A stretch of DNA of 64,000 bases. It comes from Myxococcaceae bacterium. Its GTDB lineage: Bacteria; Myxococcota_A; Polyangia; Polyangiales; Ga0077539. Where the stretch lies: positions 1 through 64,000 of the forward strand of contig SCUS01000177.1 in assembly GCA_004297725.1 (NCBI GenBank), in the 5' to 3' direction. Under the pieces are notes generated by a model. The model was not told the DNA's origin. It saw nothing but the letters and a program-made list of their open reading frames with translations, and did not search any database. Each line of letters starts with the position of its first letter. The stretch's first letter is position 1. This document shows positions 21,442 through 29,048 of this stretch, in pieces. The position numbers and the translations under genes are program-made.

Positions 21442-22371
21442 TCACCGGGACACCTGCGCCGGGTCGAGCGGGACCACCTCCGCGAAGCCGGCGGTCTTCT
21501 TGAAGGTCATCGCGTGGTCGAAGGCCTCCACCGCGGCCGAGGGGTCGACGTTGTCCAGGTTGATCCGCTCGAAGGACTCGCGGTCGAAAGCCACGGAGAG
21601 CACCGGGACGTAGCCCTCGTGGCCCGTCGCCGGGTCGATCCGCACGTCCGCGACGTGCACGAACACCACGGGCAGCGGCAGCAGGGCGAAGGTCTCGCGG
21701 GCCACGCGGAGGGCGGCGCTGCACACGTGGTCCTGATAGATCTCCCAGCGGCGAGCGGCGGTCAGCTTGCGGCGACCGAGCTTGCCTGTCGGCGTGAGCA
21801 CCGGCTGCTCCGTCGGCACCACCTCCGCGCGGTTGGCGAGCAGCCACGCCTCGACGCACCAGTCCTGCTGCATCGACACCCTGATCGATCCGCCCAGCTC
21901 GCGGAGCTGCTGGAAGGGCCCCAGGTGCTGGAGCACCGCGTCGCACGCGGCCACGTTGCCCGCGAGCACGCCCGCCGCCACGTCGTGGAACCACTGCCAC
22001 CGCCCCATCGCCGCAGCGTCCGTCGCCGGGGGCGGCGGGGCGGCGGCGATGGCCCTCCAGTCCCAGGCGGCGGGCGCGGTGCGGTGGAGCGAGACCAGCT
22101 GCTGCACCAGCGCCTCGTGCGCGGCCACCGCGGCCGAGGGGTCGGCCGGCGCCGAGCGGGGAGCGGCGGTCGATGGCTTCGCGGGGGGAGCGCCGAGGGC
22201 GCCCGACCACGACGCGCCGGTGCCCGGGACCGAGGCGGTGTAGCGCGCTCCGTTGGGTCCGACGCCGACGCGGAAGCCGCGCACGCCCCACGAGACGCCG
22301 AGGCCCCCTGCGCCGAGGTTGAGCCGGAACCCTCCGGGGAGGTTGAGCCTCTTCGAGAATCGGAATCCCAT
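21442..22371 (-). CDS. DUF4236 domain protein
   Basis: A 309-residue protein whose first 55 residues match DUF4236: MGFRFSKRLNLPGGFRLNLG, then GVSWGVRGFRVGVGPNGARY and a SVPGTGASW end. The function of this domain is unknown; it often heads small membrane-linked proteins. The remaining 250 residues are a separate unrecognised region rich in predicted helices, with WDWRAIAAAP and a beta-rich LPVVFVHVADVRID. The ATG at 22371 begins exactly at the domain start. It is first in the four-gene minus-strand operon leading into SulP. Confidence 0.82.
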   Translation of the reverse strand: MGFRFSKRLNLPGGFRLNLGAGGLGVSWGVRGFRVGVGPNGARYTASVPGTGASWSGALGAPPAKPSTAAPRSAPADPSAAVAAHEALVQQLVSLHRTAPAAWDWRAIAAAPPPPATDAAAMGRWQWFHDVAAGVLAGNVAACDAVLQHLGPFQQLRELGGSIRVSMQQDWCVEAWLLANRAEVVPTEQPVLTPTGKLGRRKLTAARRWEIYQDHVCSAALRVARETFALLPLPVVFVHVADVRIDPATGHEGYVPVLSVAFDRESFERINLDNVDPSAAVEAFDHAMTFKKTAGFAEVVPLDPAQVSR

Positions 22372-22904
22372 CGGCCGCGAGGATGCCCCAAGCCTCCGCG
22401 CCCAGGGGAGTCCCCGGCGAGTCAGTGCTCGCTGCCTCGGGGCCGACATCGGGCCGTGGATCAACGCCGCGGACGCTCCATGAGGGACGGCGTCGCCATC
22501 GTCTCGCGAAGTCAGGCGCGAGGTGTCACGAACGAAAGCCTCGGGGTGCAACGCTGCAAGGTTTCACGGGGTGGCGATGGGCCATGTGCCTGGAATCCCG
22601 TAGGTCGGCTCATGGCACGTCTCCTGCGATGTATCTCCCCGAGCGGCGGCGCCGGCGTTCCCCCCCAAACGCCAACGGTGACCGCTGCTAAGTATTTCAT
22701 CGAGGCCGATCGTCCAGTGGTGGCGATCGGCCTCGAAGCCTATCGGGCGCATCGTCGTGCGCGGCTCGCAGTGCCTACAGAGGGGGAGCGCAGCGACGAC
22801 GCCATGGAGGGGCTGCGCCGCAGCGGCGACCGGACGCGGGACCTTCGCGCGGGTCGACGAGGGGAAGGCACGCCAAGGGGGACGAGGATGACGGGGGCGC
22901 GCAG
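22372..22904. other. Gene-poor gap upstream of the DUF4236 operon
   Basis: No convincing gene is seen here. The segment should contain the promoter of the DUF4236 operon, but no clear -35/-10 pair stands out. It contains a perfect 13-bp inverted repeat (22700-22736, listed separately) and then merges into transposase debris. Confidence 0.5.
22700..22736. terminator. Perfect 13-bp stem hairpin
   Basis: TCGAGGCCGATCG (22700-22712) pairs perfectly with 22724-22736 across an 11-nt loop. No gene ends directly at it. It may be a terminator of a lost gene, the edge of a decayed insertion, or an extragenic palindrome. Confidence 0.4.
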
Positions 22905-23066
22905 GCGCCGATGCGGCTGTCGTCGCGCGGGCTCGTCGCCGAGCTCGATGGGTTCAACCTCCACGCGGGCGTGTGTGTGGCGGCGGACGACCGCGACGCG
23001 CTCGAACGGCTCGGGGAGAGCCGGTGGGCAGGTGAGGCAGTTCTTGCGAAGATACTCAAGCAATGA
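22905..23066 (+). pseudogene. IS91/IS801-type transposase remnant
   Basis: The frame from 22911 reads MRLSSRGLVAELDGFNLHAG, then VCVAADDRDALERLG. The piece DGFNLHAGV...DRDALERL resembles the conserved region of IS91-family (Y2) transposases, where a GYxLHAGV core precedes a DR..LERLCRY segment. The similarity stops after LERLG and the frame ends in 14 unrelated residues. The stop overlaps the ATG of the next small gene. This is a scrap of a mobile element with no intact transposase in the window. Confidence 0.5.
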
Positions 23067-23386
23067 GCACCGGACTGACACTTGAGGCCATTCGGTACGA
23101 CACAGACGATCGACTCGTCGTGCTGTCCTTGTCGCTCGCCGGTCATGGGTTCGAGGAGCGGTTCATTCCAACTCCGCGGGGTGCCGTCGCATCCCCCCGG
23201 TCGCGACTCGGCTTCACGCGTGAGGAACTCGCGCTCCGTCCGGTGGTCGATCGCTGGCTCAGGGGTGAGGCGCTGAATCTGCCCGTGGCGGTCATCCCCC
23301 CCGATGGACTCTCTTCGCAGGAGCTTCGGCGCTGCATCTTCGTGGAGTCGGACTGGGCGAAGCGGGTACTCGTGTCTGCCGCCTGA
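23063..23386 (+). CDS. Small hypothetical protein
   Basis: A 107-residue protein, not recognised: MSTGLTLEAIRYDTDDRLVV at the start, an amphipathic beta-rich middle (VVLSLSLAGHGFEERF) and LRRCIFVESDWAKRVLV near the end. No signal peptide or membrane segment is seen. Its ATG overlaps the stop of the transposase remnant, and only a weak purine-rich stretch precedes it. It lies in a decayed region, so it may be a survivor cargo gene or a fragment. Confidence 0.4.
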   Translation: MSTGLTLEAIRYDTDDRLVVLSLSLAGHGFEERFIPTPRGAVASPRSRLGFTREELALRPVVDRWLRGEALNLPVAVIPPDGLSSQELRRCIFVESDWAKRVLVSAA

Positions 23387-23430
23387 CCTCGCCCGCCCCC
23401 TGATCCGCCCCCCTCGTCTCCAGCTTGCCG

Positions 23431-23668
23431 CGCCCCGCACCGTAGGGGCGTGCGCGGCACCCGCTTCAACTTCACCGTGACCACCCGAGGCGTCCGACCG
23501 ACGCCCCAGTGGGGGCTTGTGCGTCGAAGCGGCCGCCGCGCGGACAGGCGTATTGCAGTACGGCGACGGCACTGGACGGACATGGCTGGAGTACCGGCCC
23601 GAGTCCGAGGTGTTCGCTGCCGACTCGCTCGCGACGCTGCGCAGCGCCCCGTTGGTCCTCCTATCGGC
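23431..23668 (+). pseudogene. Fragment of a phage DUF2213 gene (left arm of inverted pair)
   Basis: Frame-shifted 5' piece of a DUF2213 (prophage head-region) gene. It starts VRGTRFNFTVTTRGVRPTPQ; then, in another frame, TGVLQYGDGTGRTWLEYRPE, SEVFAADSLATLRSAP. The motif R.GV..Y.D..GR.W.E.RP..EVF..DSLATLRSAP is shared with the minus-strand fragment at 23671-23946. It stops abruptly at CCTCCTATCGGC, the end sequence of the 120-bp repeat family. At least one frameshift is present, so it is not functional. Confidence 0.65.
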
Positions 23669-23670
23669 TG

Positions 23671-23965
23671 CACGTGCCCCAGCGCGAGCGACTTGAAGTT
23701 CTCGGTCGTGACGCGTCCGCCGACCGGGTGGAGGTCGACCACCGGGGCGCTGCGCAGCGTCGCGAGCGAGTCCTCGGCGAAGACCTCCTCCGGGGGGCGC
23801 AGCTCGGACCACTGGCGCCCGGAGGCGTCGCGGTACTTGAAGACGCCCACGCGGGTGAGCGCGCTCGACATGCGGCGGCCGCCCTGGGGGGTCGTCGCGA
23901 CGCCTTGAATCGTCGCGAAGTCGCTGCGCTGGACGTTGACCGCCACGCGCCTACGGTGCGGGGCG
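23671..23965 (-). pseudogene. Truncated 5' fragment of a phage DUF2213 gene (right arm of inverted pair)
   Basis: The minus-strand frame from 23946 begins MAVNVQRSDFATIQGVATTP, continues GVFKYRDASGRQWSELRPPE, EVFAEDSLATLRSAPVVDLH, and ends ENFKSLALGHVQPIGG. This is the N-terminal part of a DUF2213 protein (EVF...SL...PVV..HP....T.EN.....GHV). It breaks off at the same CCGATAGGAGGACC junction as the opposing fragment. The two arms share a perfect 16-bp outer end (23431-23446 and 23950-23965). Confidence 0.7.
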
Positions 23966-23979
23966 AGGGGCGCGTGGGG

Positions 23980-24555
23980 CTAGGTGGCGCTGGGACGGAT
24001 CTGGGGGACGGGCGGCTGCGGGGCGATCGGCTGCTCGGACTCACGCCCCTGCAAGATGTCGAACCCCACGCCGGTCAGAAACTCCGCGGGGGAGTAGACC
24101 CCGCGCGGGAGATAGGTGCCCCCCAGCCGCCACGGGGTGGAGACATAGACATAGCCTCGCACCACGGTCGCGAGCGCAGCCGCGAGGGCGGCCATCAGCT
24201 TCGGATCGTAAGCGGTACGTCCCATCGTTGAGGTCAGCGCCAGGTCGTAGCCGGCCTCCAGCCAACGCGTCGCGACCTCGGCGCGGAGGTCCGCCGGAAG
24301 ATTCGGGGCGAACTCAGCGAGGTCGGGCGGCAGGTCTTCGCTGCCGAACGGCATCGGCGTCAAGCCAATCGACATGACGTCATCGATTCCCACGACGTAG
24401 CACTCGTCGGTCGCGAGGGGCTCCGACGGTTCGACGGCGCCGCCCTGGAGGGTGAGCAGACTCGCGTCGCCGAACTCGGCAGGAAGGCCCCCCAAGACCT
24501 CCGACCACGAAGGGACGCGCGTGGTCTGACTGACGATGCTGATGTCGTAGCTCAT
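23980..24555 (-). CDS. Hypothetical protein
   Basis: A 191-residue soluble protein, not recognised. It starts MSYDISIVSQTTRVPSWSEV, has an acidic middle (GSEDLPPDLAEFAPNLPADL), a hydrophobic stretch LMAALAAALATVVRGYVYVS and a Pro/Gln-rich tail. Composition and size resemble polymorphic-toxin immunity proteins, but no named family was recognised. Its ATG overlaps the stop of the short upstream frame (24552-24720) by four bases, indicating translational coupling. Confidence 0.55.
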   Translation of the reverse strand: MSYDISIVSQTTRVPSWSEVLGGLPAEFGDASLLTLQGGAVEPSEPLATDECYVVGIDDVMSIGLTPMPFGSEDLPPDLAEFAPNLPADLRAEVATRWLEAGYDLALTSTMGRTAYDPKLMAALAAALATVVRGYVYVSTPWRLGGTYLPRGVYSPAEFLTGVGFDILQGRESEQPIAPQPPVPQIRPSAT

Positions 24556-24720
24556 TCCTCGCTCCGCCTGACGACGCCGGTCGTTCGATCGTAGGTCACG
24601 AACCCGTCACCGCACTCGAAGATCACGCGGGAGTATGGGCAGTTCGGGCGGGTCGGGTCCATCGCGTCGATCTGCGCCTCGCCCATGGTTGGCGAGCCGA
24701 ATAGTCGGTCAAGTCCGCCA
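24552..24720 (-). pseudogene. C-terminal tail of a truncated gene
   Basis: Open frame ending MGEAQIDAMDPTRPNCPYSR, VIFECGDGFVTYDRTTGVVR, RSEE. It has a possible ATG at 24686 (44 residues), but the frame runs unbroken into repeat copy A at 24722. This suggests the 5' part was replaced by the repeat. The stop overlaps the start of the 191-residue gene. It could be a real small gene (start 24686) or the surviving end of a larger partner, such as a toxin next to its immunity gene; that role is speculation. Confidence 0.4.
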
Positions 24721-24721
24721 A

Positions 24722-24841
24722 GGCGGCGTCCCGGCAGCTCCTGCCAACGCTCGCGAGAGCAGGTACTACGCGTAATAGGCGATCTGGTCACTGGAGCGGA
24801 TCCACGCCGACGACGGTGCCCCGTGGGTCCTCCTATCGGCC
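24722..24841 (-). repeat. 120-bp dispersed repeat, copy A (full)
   Basis: Full copy of a family also found at 25989-26060 (half), 27421-27540 and 29046-29163. Shared blocks are CTCCTGCCAACGCTCGCGAG, GGTACTAC, GGCGATC, TGGAGCGGATC and the end GCCGACGACGGTGCCCCGTG followed by GGTCCTCCTATCGGCC. The last 36 bp are identical to copy D. It contains small inverted repeats (CGCTC/GAGCG, CGATC/GATCG). It lies at the 3' side of a minus-strand frame. Confidence 0.85.
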
Positions 24842-25089
24842 GCTTCGCGCGAGCTGTTCTCGCTGGTCGGCGCGGGGAGGGTCGCCTCGAGGCGGAAGAG
24901 AGCGTGCTCGGGGCCGCGAGGTTCACGGTGAGCGGCGCCGGGGCGGTGAGGTCGATCGCTGCCGACGCGCTCGCCCCTCGGCGCGAGGAAGTACGCGGCG
25001 CACGTGCCGATGCTGCCGAGGACGACGACGAACGCGCTGGCGATGAGGAGCCCGGGCGAGGAGCCGGATCGGGGGGCCGCGGAGGTCAC
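24842..25089 (-). pseudogene. Possible truncated single-pass membrane protein
   Basis: The minus-strand frame from 25089 starts MTSAAPRSGSSPGLLIASAF and includes a hydrophobic helix (LLIASAFVVVLGSIGTCAAY), then an Arg/Pro-rich soluble part. The frame runs directly into repeat copy A, so its natural C-terminus appears lost. No family was recognised. The remaining bases to 25212 hold no other clear gene. Confidence 0.3.
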
Positions 25090-25212
25090 CGCGCGCCGCT
25101 ACGTCGCGGCGACCGTCCGCGCGAATCGCCCGACGCGTCGTGCACGGGCGTGGGGCGGCGCCTGCCGACGGCCTTGCCCCGGCGCCTCTCCCGTCGTCCC
25201 ATCCGAGCCCCG

Positions 25213-25872
25213 ATGACGCCGCGCCGGCCCGCCTCGCTCCTCGCCGTTCTGTTCGCCACGCTCGCGTGCGTTCTCTCGCCCGACGAGCCGACGGAGACCG
25301 AGGCCCGGGCCGCGGCGCGCGCGCAGGCCGCCCTTCTCGGGCGGATGGAGCGCGACGTGGACGAGGCCCTCGCGGCCATCGATCTCGTGGGCGTCTGCCA
25401 CCACCCCGACTGCCCCTGCCGCGAGCTCATCGATGAGCTGCGCCCGGGGTGTAGCGTGGTGAGGGCCGAACGGCGTGCGAGGGTGCGCGACGTGACCGAG
25501 CGCTTCCAGCGCGAGACCGTGCCGGCGTGGGCGCGGGAGACGCCCCTCCTCGGGGCGGAGGTCACCTTCCGGCTCCCCGACGAGGCCACCCAGCTCCTCG
25601 GCCGGGTGGCGCCCTCGACCCCGGGCCGTCGCAACGGCGCCGTCCGCGCGCCGCGGTCCGAGCTGGCGCACGGGGCGTGGCAGGGGGCGCTCGGCGGCCG
25701 GGGCCTCTACCAGACGGCCTGGACGCGCGGCGCGGCGCGCTACGGCGACGGCGAGTACCACCGCGGCATCGAGCTGCACTGGACGCGCGGGCACGGCGTG
25801 GCGCAGGCCTGGATCACCGCGTGGGTGCTCATCGACGGCTGGCGGCGCCCCGCCGCGTGGCCGGTGCGGTAG
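25213..25872 (+). CDS. Hypothetical lipoprotein
   Basis: A 219-residue protein beginning MTPRRPASLLAVLFATLACV, a signal peptide with a possible lipobox (TLAC). The mature part has a Cys cluster (VCHHPDCPCRELIDELRPGC, near 55-75) suggestive of disulfides or metal binding. The C-terminal half is Trp/Gly-rich with GRGLYQTAWTRGAARYGDGE and ends RRPAAWPVR. It is the only plus-strand gene in this part of the repeat-punctuated region. The function is not recognised. Confidence 0.6.
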   Translation: MTPRRPASLLAVLFATLACVLSPDEPTETEARAAARAQAALLGRMERDVDEALAAIDLVGVCHHPDCPCRELIDELRPGCSVVRAERRARVRDVTERFQRETVPAWARETPLLGAEVTFRLPDEATQLLGRVAPSTPGRRNGAVRAPRSELAHGAWQGALGGRGLYQTAWTRGAARYGDGEYHRGIELHWTRGHGVAQAWITAWVLIDGWRRPAAWPVR

Positions 25873-25885
25873 GAGGCGAGCGAGC

Positions 25886-25990
25886 CTACGGCGGAGCCCA
25901 CGCTTCGACCGTCGTGAGCGTGTCGAAGAAGTCCCGCGGGCCGACGAGGGGGGGGCCCCGCGCGTCGAGCGAGCGGCCCACGACAGCCAG
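25886..25990 (-). pseudogene. Orphan C-terminal gene tail next to repeat copy B
   Basis: A minus-strand frame emerging from repeat B reads LAVVGRSLDARGPPLVGPRD, FFDTLTTVEAWAPP, then stops. It has no start codon or upstream coding part. Its coding-like composition suggests the end of a gene whose body was lost at the repeat. Family unknown. Confidence 0.35.
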
Positions 25991-26060
25991 GGCGGCGTCC
26001 CGGGAACTCCTGCCAGCGCTCGCGAGGGCGGGTACTACGGGTCATGGGCGATCGGGTACC
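25989..26060 (-). repeat. 120-bp dispersed repeat, copy B (half)
   Basis: Matches one end of copies A and C (GGCGTCCCGG, CTCCTGCCAGCGCTCGCGAG, GGGTACTACGGGT, GGCGATC, GGTACC) and then diverges. After GGTACC it continues instead into CACAGGGGAAGTGAAGGG, a 33-bp sequence that recurs imperfectly at 59470. It lies 77 bp from the stop of the 361-residue minus-strand gene. Confidence 0.75.
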
Positions 26061-26137
26061 TCGACACAGGGGAAGTGAAGGGTTGAGCGACGGGGCGACG
26101 GTCACGTCATCCCAGCGCTCCTCGCCGGGCTCGGAGT

Positions 26138-27223
26138 TCAGCTGTAGGGCAGGATCGCCTCGAAGCGGGTTCCAGCCTGAAGGCCCGCGACCATCGACTC
26201 ACAGAGCACGCAGTCGGCCCTGAACGTGACCGGGCCGCCCTCTTCGGGGAGTGGGTCGACGTAGCTCGCCCCCAGAAACTCCGCGGGCGCGTGGGAGTTG
26301 GCGTACCCGTGGTTCCATAGCCAGTCGAAGCGCGGATCGGACGGACCGCACGCGGTCAGGAAGGCCTCCGCGCCGGGCGCGTCCGCGAGCACCGCCGCGA
26401 CACGGTCGCGCGGGATGAAGGCGCTCGCGTCGGGGCTCTGGATCCGCAGCCGAAGCCGCACCACCGGCCCCAGCTTGCGGATCGCCGTGGCCCTCGCCTT
26501 CAGCGGCTTCGCGAGCTGCGGGGCGTCCTCGAGGTACTTCGCGACGAAGGACGAGAGCCACTCGGCGTCGACCGGCGCCTTCTCCAGCACCTCGACCGCC
26601 ACGTCCTTCTTCCGCGCGACAGCTTTCAACGCAGTGGCCTGCTCGCGCAGCGTGGCGCGCTGCTCCTCGCGGTGCCAGCCGGTCAGGAACCCGCACGAGA
26701 GCCCCAGCTCCAGGTAGCCGTCCAGGTCGTCGGCGACGCGCCGGCTGTCGCGCTCGTGACCGACCTCCGCGACGTGGACGCTGGTCGCACCATCGGCGTC
26801 ACGCACGAGCCACGCCCGCGACTGGTCGTCGTGGCGGTCGATCAGCGCGAACTCGCGCCCCGGAGGGAAGGCGAGCTCGCCGCGCTTCTTCCCGTACCAG
26901 CCGAAGTCCTGCTTCAGCAGCGTGGCCGCAGAGGGGATCGCGAGTCGGCCGACGAGGGCTCCTTCACCCCGGCGCCCCGGGGCCGAGTAGCCGATCTCCG
27001 CTTCGGCGACGTGGGCCAGCGTGGCCGCGAGGACCTCTCCATAGAGGGCAGCGAGCTTCTTCTGCGTGCCGCTCTTGCAGCCGAGGCACCCGCGCGAGAT
27101 CGACGAGTACTGGTCATCGAGCTTCACTCCGGGCGTGGACGAGAGCCTGCCCACCAGGCTTCGTAGATTGCATTGAGAGAATGGCACCGCGCCGCGATAG
27201 CAGGCCATCCAGGCTGCCTTCAA
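26138..27223 (-). CDS. Hypothetical protein with Cys-rich ends
   Basis: A protein of up to 361 residues, not recognised. The upstream ATG at 27223 gives MKAAWMACYRGAVPFSQCNL; the true start could be the ATG at 27208, or the N-terminus may be a recombination joint. Visible features are a near-N-terminal CLGCKSGTQKK (CxxC), a basic helix-rich middle (LREQATALKAVARKKDVAVE) and a C-terminal FRADCVLCESMVAG (CxxC). Paired CxxC motifs at both ends suggest a metal-stabilised fold. No signal peptide. It is flanked by repeat copies B and C. Confidence 0.5.
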   Translation of the reverse strand: MKAAWMACYRGAVPFSQCNLRSLVGRLSSTPGVKLDDQYSSISRGCLGCKSGTQKKLAALYGEVLAATLAHVAEAEIGYSAPGRRGEGALVGRLAIPSAATLLKQDFGWYGKKRGELAFPPGREFALIDRHDDQSRAWLVRDADGATSVHVAEVGHERDSRRVADDLDGYLELGLSCGFLTGWHREEQRATLREQATALKAVARKKDVAVEVLEKAPVDAEWLSSFVAKYLEDAPQLAKPLKARATAIRKLGPVVRLRLRIQSPDASAFIPRDRVAAVLADAPGAEAFLTACGPSDPRFDWLWNHGYANSHAPAEFLGASYVDPLPEEGGPVTFRADCVLCESMVAGLQAGTRFEAILPYS

Positions 27224-27420
27224 GACCCGGCAGTGTCAGTCTCAGGCTCCAAGGCACACTCGCCCGCTCCCGGGACCCAGGAGCACGCCACATGGCGTGC
27301 CCTGCGGAGGCGGTCGCGGGCGCCACCGTGGGCGCGGCGCTGGAGACGTACTTCGCGTTTCACCCCCCGGATGCGGCCGTACGCCCTCGACGAGCAGGGG
27401 CGGGTGCGGCACCACGTGAC
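27224..27420. other. Intervening segment without a recognisable gene
   Basis: A 197-bp segment between the 361-residue gene and repeat copy C. Both strands have short frames of biased composition, such as a plus-strand MRPYALDEQGRVRHHV that runs into the repeat. None is supported. Confidence 0.4.
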
Positions 27421-27540
27421 GGTCTTGTCCCGGCAACTCCTGCCAACGCTCGCGAGAGCGGGTACTACGGGTAATCGGCGATCTGGTACCTGGAGCGGAT
27501 CGATGCCGACGACGGTGCCCCGTTGTTCCTCCTATCGGCC
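27421..27540 (-). repeat. 120-bp dispersed repeat, copy C (full)
   Basis: Closest to copy A, sharing CTCCTGCCAACGCTCGCGAG and GCCGACGACGGTGCCCCGTT. The last base of the repeat is the last base of the TAG stop of the 462-residue lipoprotein gene, so the repeat abuts the coding end exactly. It carries the internal pairings CGCTC/GAGCG and CGGCGATC/GATCGATGCCG, a possible folded structure. Confidence 0.85.
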
Positions 27541-28928
27541 TATTGGCTGGGCGCGTCGCTGAAGAGGCGATCGGCCGACACGGTGAGCACCTCGATGGGC
27601 CCGTCGGCGCCCGGGTGCGACGTCGTCACCGCGCGCACCGTCATCGCGCCGCCCGCCTCATCGACCTCCATCGTGGTGTCGACCGTGAGCCGCGTGTCGC
27701 GCTCGTCGGCGTGCTCGATCGCGCTGCTGAGCGTGAGCCGCCAGCCGCCGTCGGCCATGCGCGCGGGCGCCTCCCACGAGATCTCGGGCAGCCCGATGGC
27801 GTGCGACCCGTGCCAGCGAACGTGGCGAATCAGCAGGTCGGCGGCGGCGTCGCCGTGGCGCGTGCGCACCGCCGGGGAGAGCGCCCGCAGCAGCGCCGCG
27901 CGGTCGCCCGAGACGGCGGCGTTGCGCAGGACCACCGCGGTGTCCAGGGCCCGCTCGGCGGGCGTGCGCGGCGCGATCGGCGACGACAGCGCGGGGCCGT
28001 CGCACACCGACACGAGGCGCATCTCGCCGTGGGTGGTGTGGCGCTGGCGCATGTCCGTGCCGGGCGCCTGCGTGCGGATGTCGCGGACGTCGTCGTAGCG
28101 CGAGAGCAGCACGCGACCCGAGCGCGCCGCCACGAGGAAGGCCCCCGTCATGCGCCACGTCGCGTCGGTGATCACCGCAGCGACGGGGCCCATCGCCTGC
28201 TGCGCGTGCGAGCTGCCGCCGCCGGTGGAGTCGAGCGCGGCGACGGGCTCACCGTCGACGGAGATCCAGCGGGCGAGGCGCACGGTCTGGGTGGCGTCTT
28301 CGCCGTGGGGGGTCGGAGCCGAGACGCCCGGCGGCAGCGTCGTGTGGCCGCGGCGCATCTCGACCGCGAGGCCCGCCCCGTCGTCGTGCACGCGGTAGCG
28401 CCACGGGGTCGAGGCGCCCACCCGCGTGCTCTCTGGGAGCGCCGGAAAGAAGCGCACGAGACCATGAAACGACCCGTATGCGCTCCACGTGGCGGTGGGG
28501 CCGTCTTCTTCGCTCCAGACGCGGCCGTCGGTGCGCAGCCAGATGGGCGCGGCGAAGTCCACGTCGCCGTTGCCGGGGTTGCGGGTCGAGGTGGTTCCGA
28601 TGGAGAGCTGGCGCCACGGCACACGCAGCACCAGGCGACCCGAGGCGCCGGGGTCGACGTCGGCCTCGACGCGCCCGGTGCTCTCGATCACCTGCGGCGG
28701 AATCGGGCTGAGCGGGCTGAGCACCTCCATGCGCACGGAGGCCGACCACTCGTACACGAGCGGACAGCGCCGCGGGGCGCCGTAGCGCAGCGCCGCGGCG
28801 GCGGGGGCGTCGCGCACGGTGTGGCCCGCGAGGGCGGGGCGCCAGGGCTCCGCGCCGACGCTCGCGCGACCGCGGCGGCAACCGAGAGCGAAGAGGGCGA
28901 GCACGAGAGCGCGAAGGGTGGGTGTCAT
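27540..28928 (-). CDS. Hypothetical lipoprotein
   Basis: A 462-residue exported protein starting MTPTLRALVLALFALGCRRG, with a clear lipobox (FALGC). The mature part looks beta-rich (RLVLRVPWRQLSIGTTS, GAGLAVEMRRGHTTLPPGVS). The C-terminal half has an alternating pattern ending LTVDTTMEVDEAGGAMTVRA, reminiscent of lipid-binding or barrel-like folds. No named family was recognised. The stop lies at the edge of repeat copy C, and the start is about 40 bp from a truncated gene tail. Confidence 0.6.
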   Translation of the reverse strand: MTPTLRALVLALFALGCRRGRASVGAEPWRPALAGHTVRDAPAAAALRYGAPRRCPLVYEWSASVRMEVLSPLSPIPPQVIESTGRVEADVDPGASGRLVLRVPWRQLSIGTTSTRNPGNGDVDFAAPIWLRTDGRVWSEEDGPTATWSAYGSFHGLVRFFPALPESTRVGASTPWRYRVHDDGAGLAVEMRRGHTTLPPGVSAPTPHGEDATQTVRLARWISVDGEPVAALDSTGGGSSHAQQAMGPVAAVITDATWRMTGAFLVAARSGRVLLSRYDDVRDIRTQAPGTDMRQRHTTHGEMRLVSVCDGPALSSPIAPRTPAERALDTAVVLRNAAVSGDRAALLRALSPAVRTRHGDAAADLLIRHVRWHGSHAIGLPEISWEAPARMADGGWRLTLSSAIEHADERDTRLTVDTTMEVDEAGGAMTVRAVTTSHPGADGPIEVLTVSADRLFSDAPSQ

Positions 28929-28967
28929 CGGCAGCAGCTCAGGGCGCGGAGAGTACCAAGGTGCGCC

Positions 28968-29048
28968 TCAATCCGGCCGGCTATTGAACACGTTGCCGCT
29001 GCGGTCGTTCGCGGCGTTGATGAGCGCGCGCAGGAAGTCGGTGCGCCG
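28968..29048 (-). pseudogene. Orphan C-terminal gene tail next to repeat copy D
   Basis: A minus-strand frame emerging from repeat D reads RRTDFLRALINAANDRSGNV, FNSRPD, then stops. There is no start. The coding-like composition suggests the end of a lost gene. It is arranged like the tails beside copies A and B. Confidence 0.35.

Noticed and set aside
23980..24720. Toxin-immunity or toxin-antitoxin pair
   Set aside because: The ATGA overlap and sizes are suggestive, but neither product shows a toxin, antitoxin or immunity motif I can name.
24722..24841. The repeat as a protein-coding domain
   Set aside because: A plus-strand frame (LERI.ADDGAP..LLSA) is partly conserved among copies, but stop codons interrupt it in all full copies and differences do not favour third codon positions.
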